Assembly: GCA_002402965.1 (NCBI GenBank)
Contig: DHGW01000005.1
Coordinates: forward strand, 1 to 14,902
DNA from: Bacteroidales bacterium UBA4788
GTDB lineage: Bacteria > Bacteroidota > Bacteroidia > Bacteroidales > VadinHA17
Reading direction: 5' to 3'
DNA length: 14,902 nt
Positions 14,070 through 14,902 of this stretch are shown here, piece by piece. A program made the translations under genes and the position numbers. Positions within the stretch are counted from its first letter, which is position 1; every line of letters begins with the position of its first letter. A model generated the notes under the pieces. It saw only the letters and a list, made by a program, of their open reading frames with translations, was not told the DNA's origin and ran no database searches.

Positions 14070-14902
14070 ATGAAAAAGATCATTTTAACTGGCCTGATTA
14101 TATTGGGTTCTGGTTCTGTTTTCGGTCAGGTGGTGGCTGATACCCTCAGAAAGGATGCTCTGAATGTATTCATGGAAGCATCCGATTATATACGGAAAGA
14201 AATTCCATACGTCAATTATGTGCGTGATATCAGGGATGCCGGGTTATATATTATTTCAACATCACAAAGGACAGGTTCCGGGGGAGTGGAGTATACCTAT
14301 TTTTTCATCGGTCAGAATGAGAATGAAGGTATGCGTGACACACTCATGTTTACATCAAGCCCTGACGATACTTCTGAAATCATAAGGGGAAACGAGGTCA
14401 AAACGCTGAAAATGGGTCTTGTCCGTTATGTAGCACGGACACCGTTGTCGAAGTATATATCGATCGGTTTCAGTGAGCCCCTTTCTGAAACCGTAAGCAC
14501 TGACAAATGGAACAGCTGGGTTTTCAAAACCTCACTCTCAGGCTATGCCTCAGGGGAGAAATCTTACAAGTCGTCATACCTTAACGGCAGTTTCTCTGCC
14601 AACCGGGTTACTGAAAGACTTAAGTCAAGTTTATCTCTGAGGTACAGTTATTCCGCAGATGAATATGAGGTTGATGATGAGCTGATTACCAGTGAATATA
14701 ATTCAAAGTCAGTCAGCGGACTCCTGGTGGGCAGCCTTACTGATCACTGGTCAGTCGGAAGCAGTTTAAATGTTGGTGCCTCAAAATACAATAACTCTGA
14801 TCTTTCCTTTAACATTCAGCCAGGGATAGAATACAATGTATTTCCATACTCAGAATCGACGCGCCGTCAATTGAGAATTACCTACACGGCTGGATTCAGT
14901 TA
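14070..14902 (+). CDS. Predicted outer-membrane beta-barrel protein, N-terminal part (runs off window)
   Basis: An ATG at 14070 opens a frame that stays open to the window edge, about 277 residues. It begins MKKIILTGLIILGSGSVFGQ, a clear signal peptide with cleavage near residue 20. A soluble stretch follows (about 22-140; EIPYVNYVRDIRDAGLYI, TSQRTGSGGVEYTYFFIG). From about residue 150 the sequence turns into alternating polar/hydrophobic strands ending in short turns (WVFKTSLSGYASGE, SLSLRYSYSADEYE, WSVGSSLNVGASKYNNS), as in outer-membrane beta barrels. The segment EYNVFPYSESTRRQLRITY recalls a conserved hypothetical Bacteroidota family from memory. In remembered relatives the N-terminal region has a Cys-rich motif that is absent here. 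Its substrate is unknown. It diverges from the A2M gene and shares its control region. An AGGA at 14055-14058 precedes the start. Confidence 0.8.
   Translation, partial: MKKIILTGLIILGSGSVFGQVVADTLRKDALNVFMEASDYIRKEIPYVNYVRDIRDAGLYIISTSQRTGSGGVEYTYFFIGQNENEGMRDTLMFTSSPDDTSEIIRGNEVKTLKMGLVRYVARTPLSKYISIGFSEPLSETVSTDKWNSWVFKTSLSGYASGEKSYKSSYLNGSFSANRVTERLKSSLSLRYSYSADEYEVDDELITSEYNSKSVSGLLVGSLTDHWSVGSSLNVGASKYNNSDLSFNIQPGIEYNVFPYSESTRRQLRITYTAGFS

Overview
The window looks like chromosomal DNA from a member of the Bacteroidota, probably near the Bacteroidales, possibly from an environmental or metagenome-derived genome. Three things suggest this. Several promoters match the phylum's unusual -33 TTG / -7 TAnnTTTG pattern. 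Start codons mostly lack strong Shine-Dalgarno sites. The protein families are typical of the phylum, including a SusC/RagA-type plug segment, an outer-membrane barrel of a Bacteroidota-type family, and a membrane-anchored coiled-coil protein often seen there. The taxon call is inference from these traits, not from a marker-gene comparison.

Layout. Positions 1-364 (minus) hold the N-terminal part of an M16 zinc peptidase, transcribed away from a tRNA-Phe gene (481-553, plus) that has its own promoter and a strong downstream hairpin. From about 560 to 3200 the DNA is more AT-rich and gene-poor. It holds a beta-helix lipoprotein gene broken by a frameshift (fragments 1306-1992 and 807-1298, minus), a small membrane-anchored HEAT-like protein (2431-2823, minus), and two long non-coding stretches. 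It resembles an accessory segment beside a tRNA, although no integrase or att duplication is visible.

A plus-strand block follows: an FMN-dependent 2-nitropropane dioxygenase/FabK-like oxidoreductase (3211-4287), a signal-peptide/coiled-coil/membrane protein (4440-5045), and an AMP-forming acyl-CoA/acyl-ACP synthetase (5366-6898). Perfect AT-rich dyads lie upstream of the last two. The synthetase converges on a CorA-type transporter gene (6915-7937, minus) whose usual GMN motif reads GMS.

The main item is a 1,969-residue exported alpha-2-macroglobulin-family protein (7958-13867, minus), apparently co-transcribed with the corA-like gene. It keeps a thioester motif (CNEQ) and has, just before its A2M/MG7 domain, a carboxypeptidase-regulatory-like domain followed by a SusC/RagA-like TonB-receptor plug domain with no barrel. 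A divergent gene (14070 to the window end, plus) encodes the start of a predicted outer-membrane beta-barrel protein. The A2M protein and the barrel share an intergenic control region with two dyads.

The possible new biology is the protease-trap-like A2M protein with a receptor plug near the usual bait-region position, encoded beside a divergent outer-membrane barrel gene. That any of these act together is inference.
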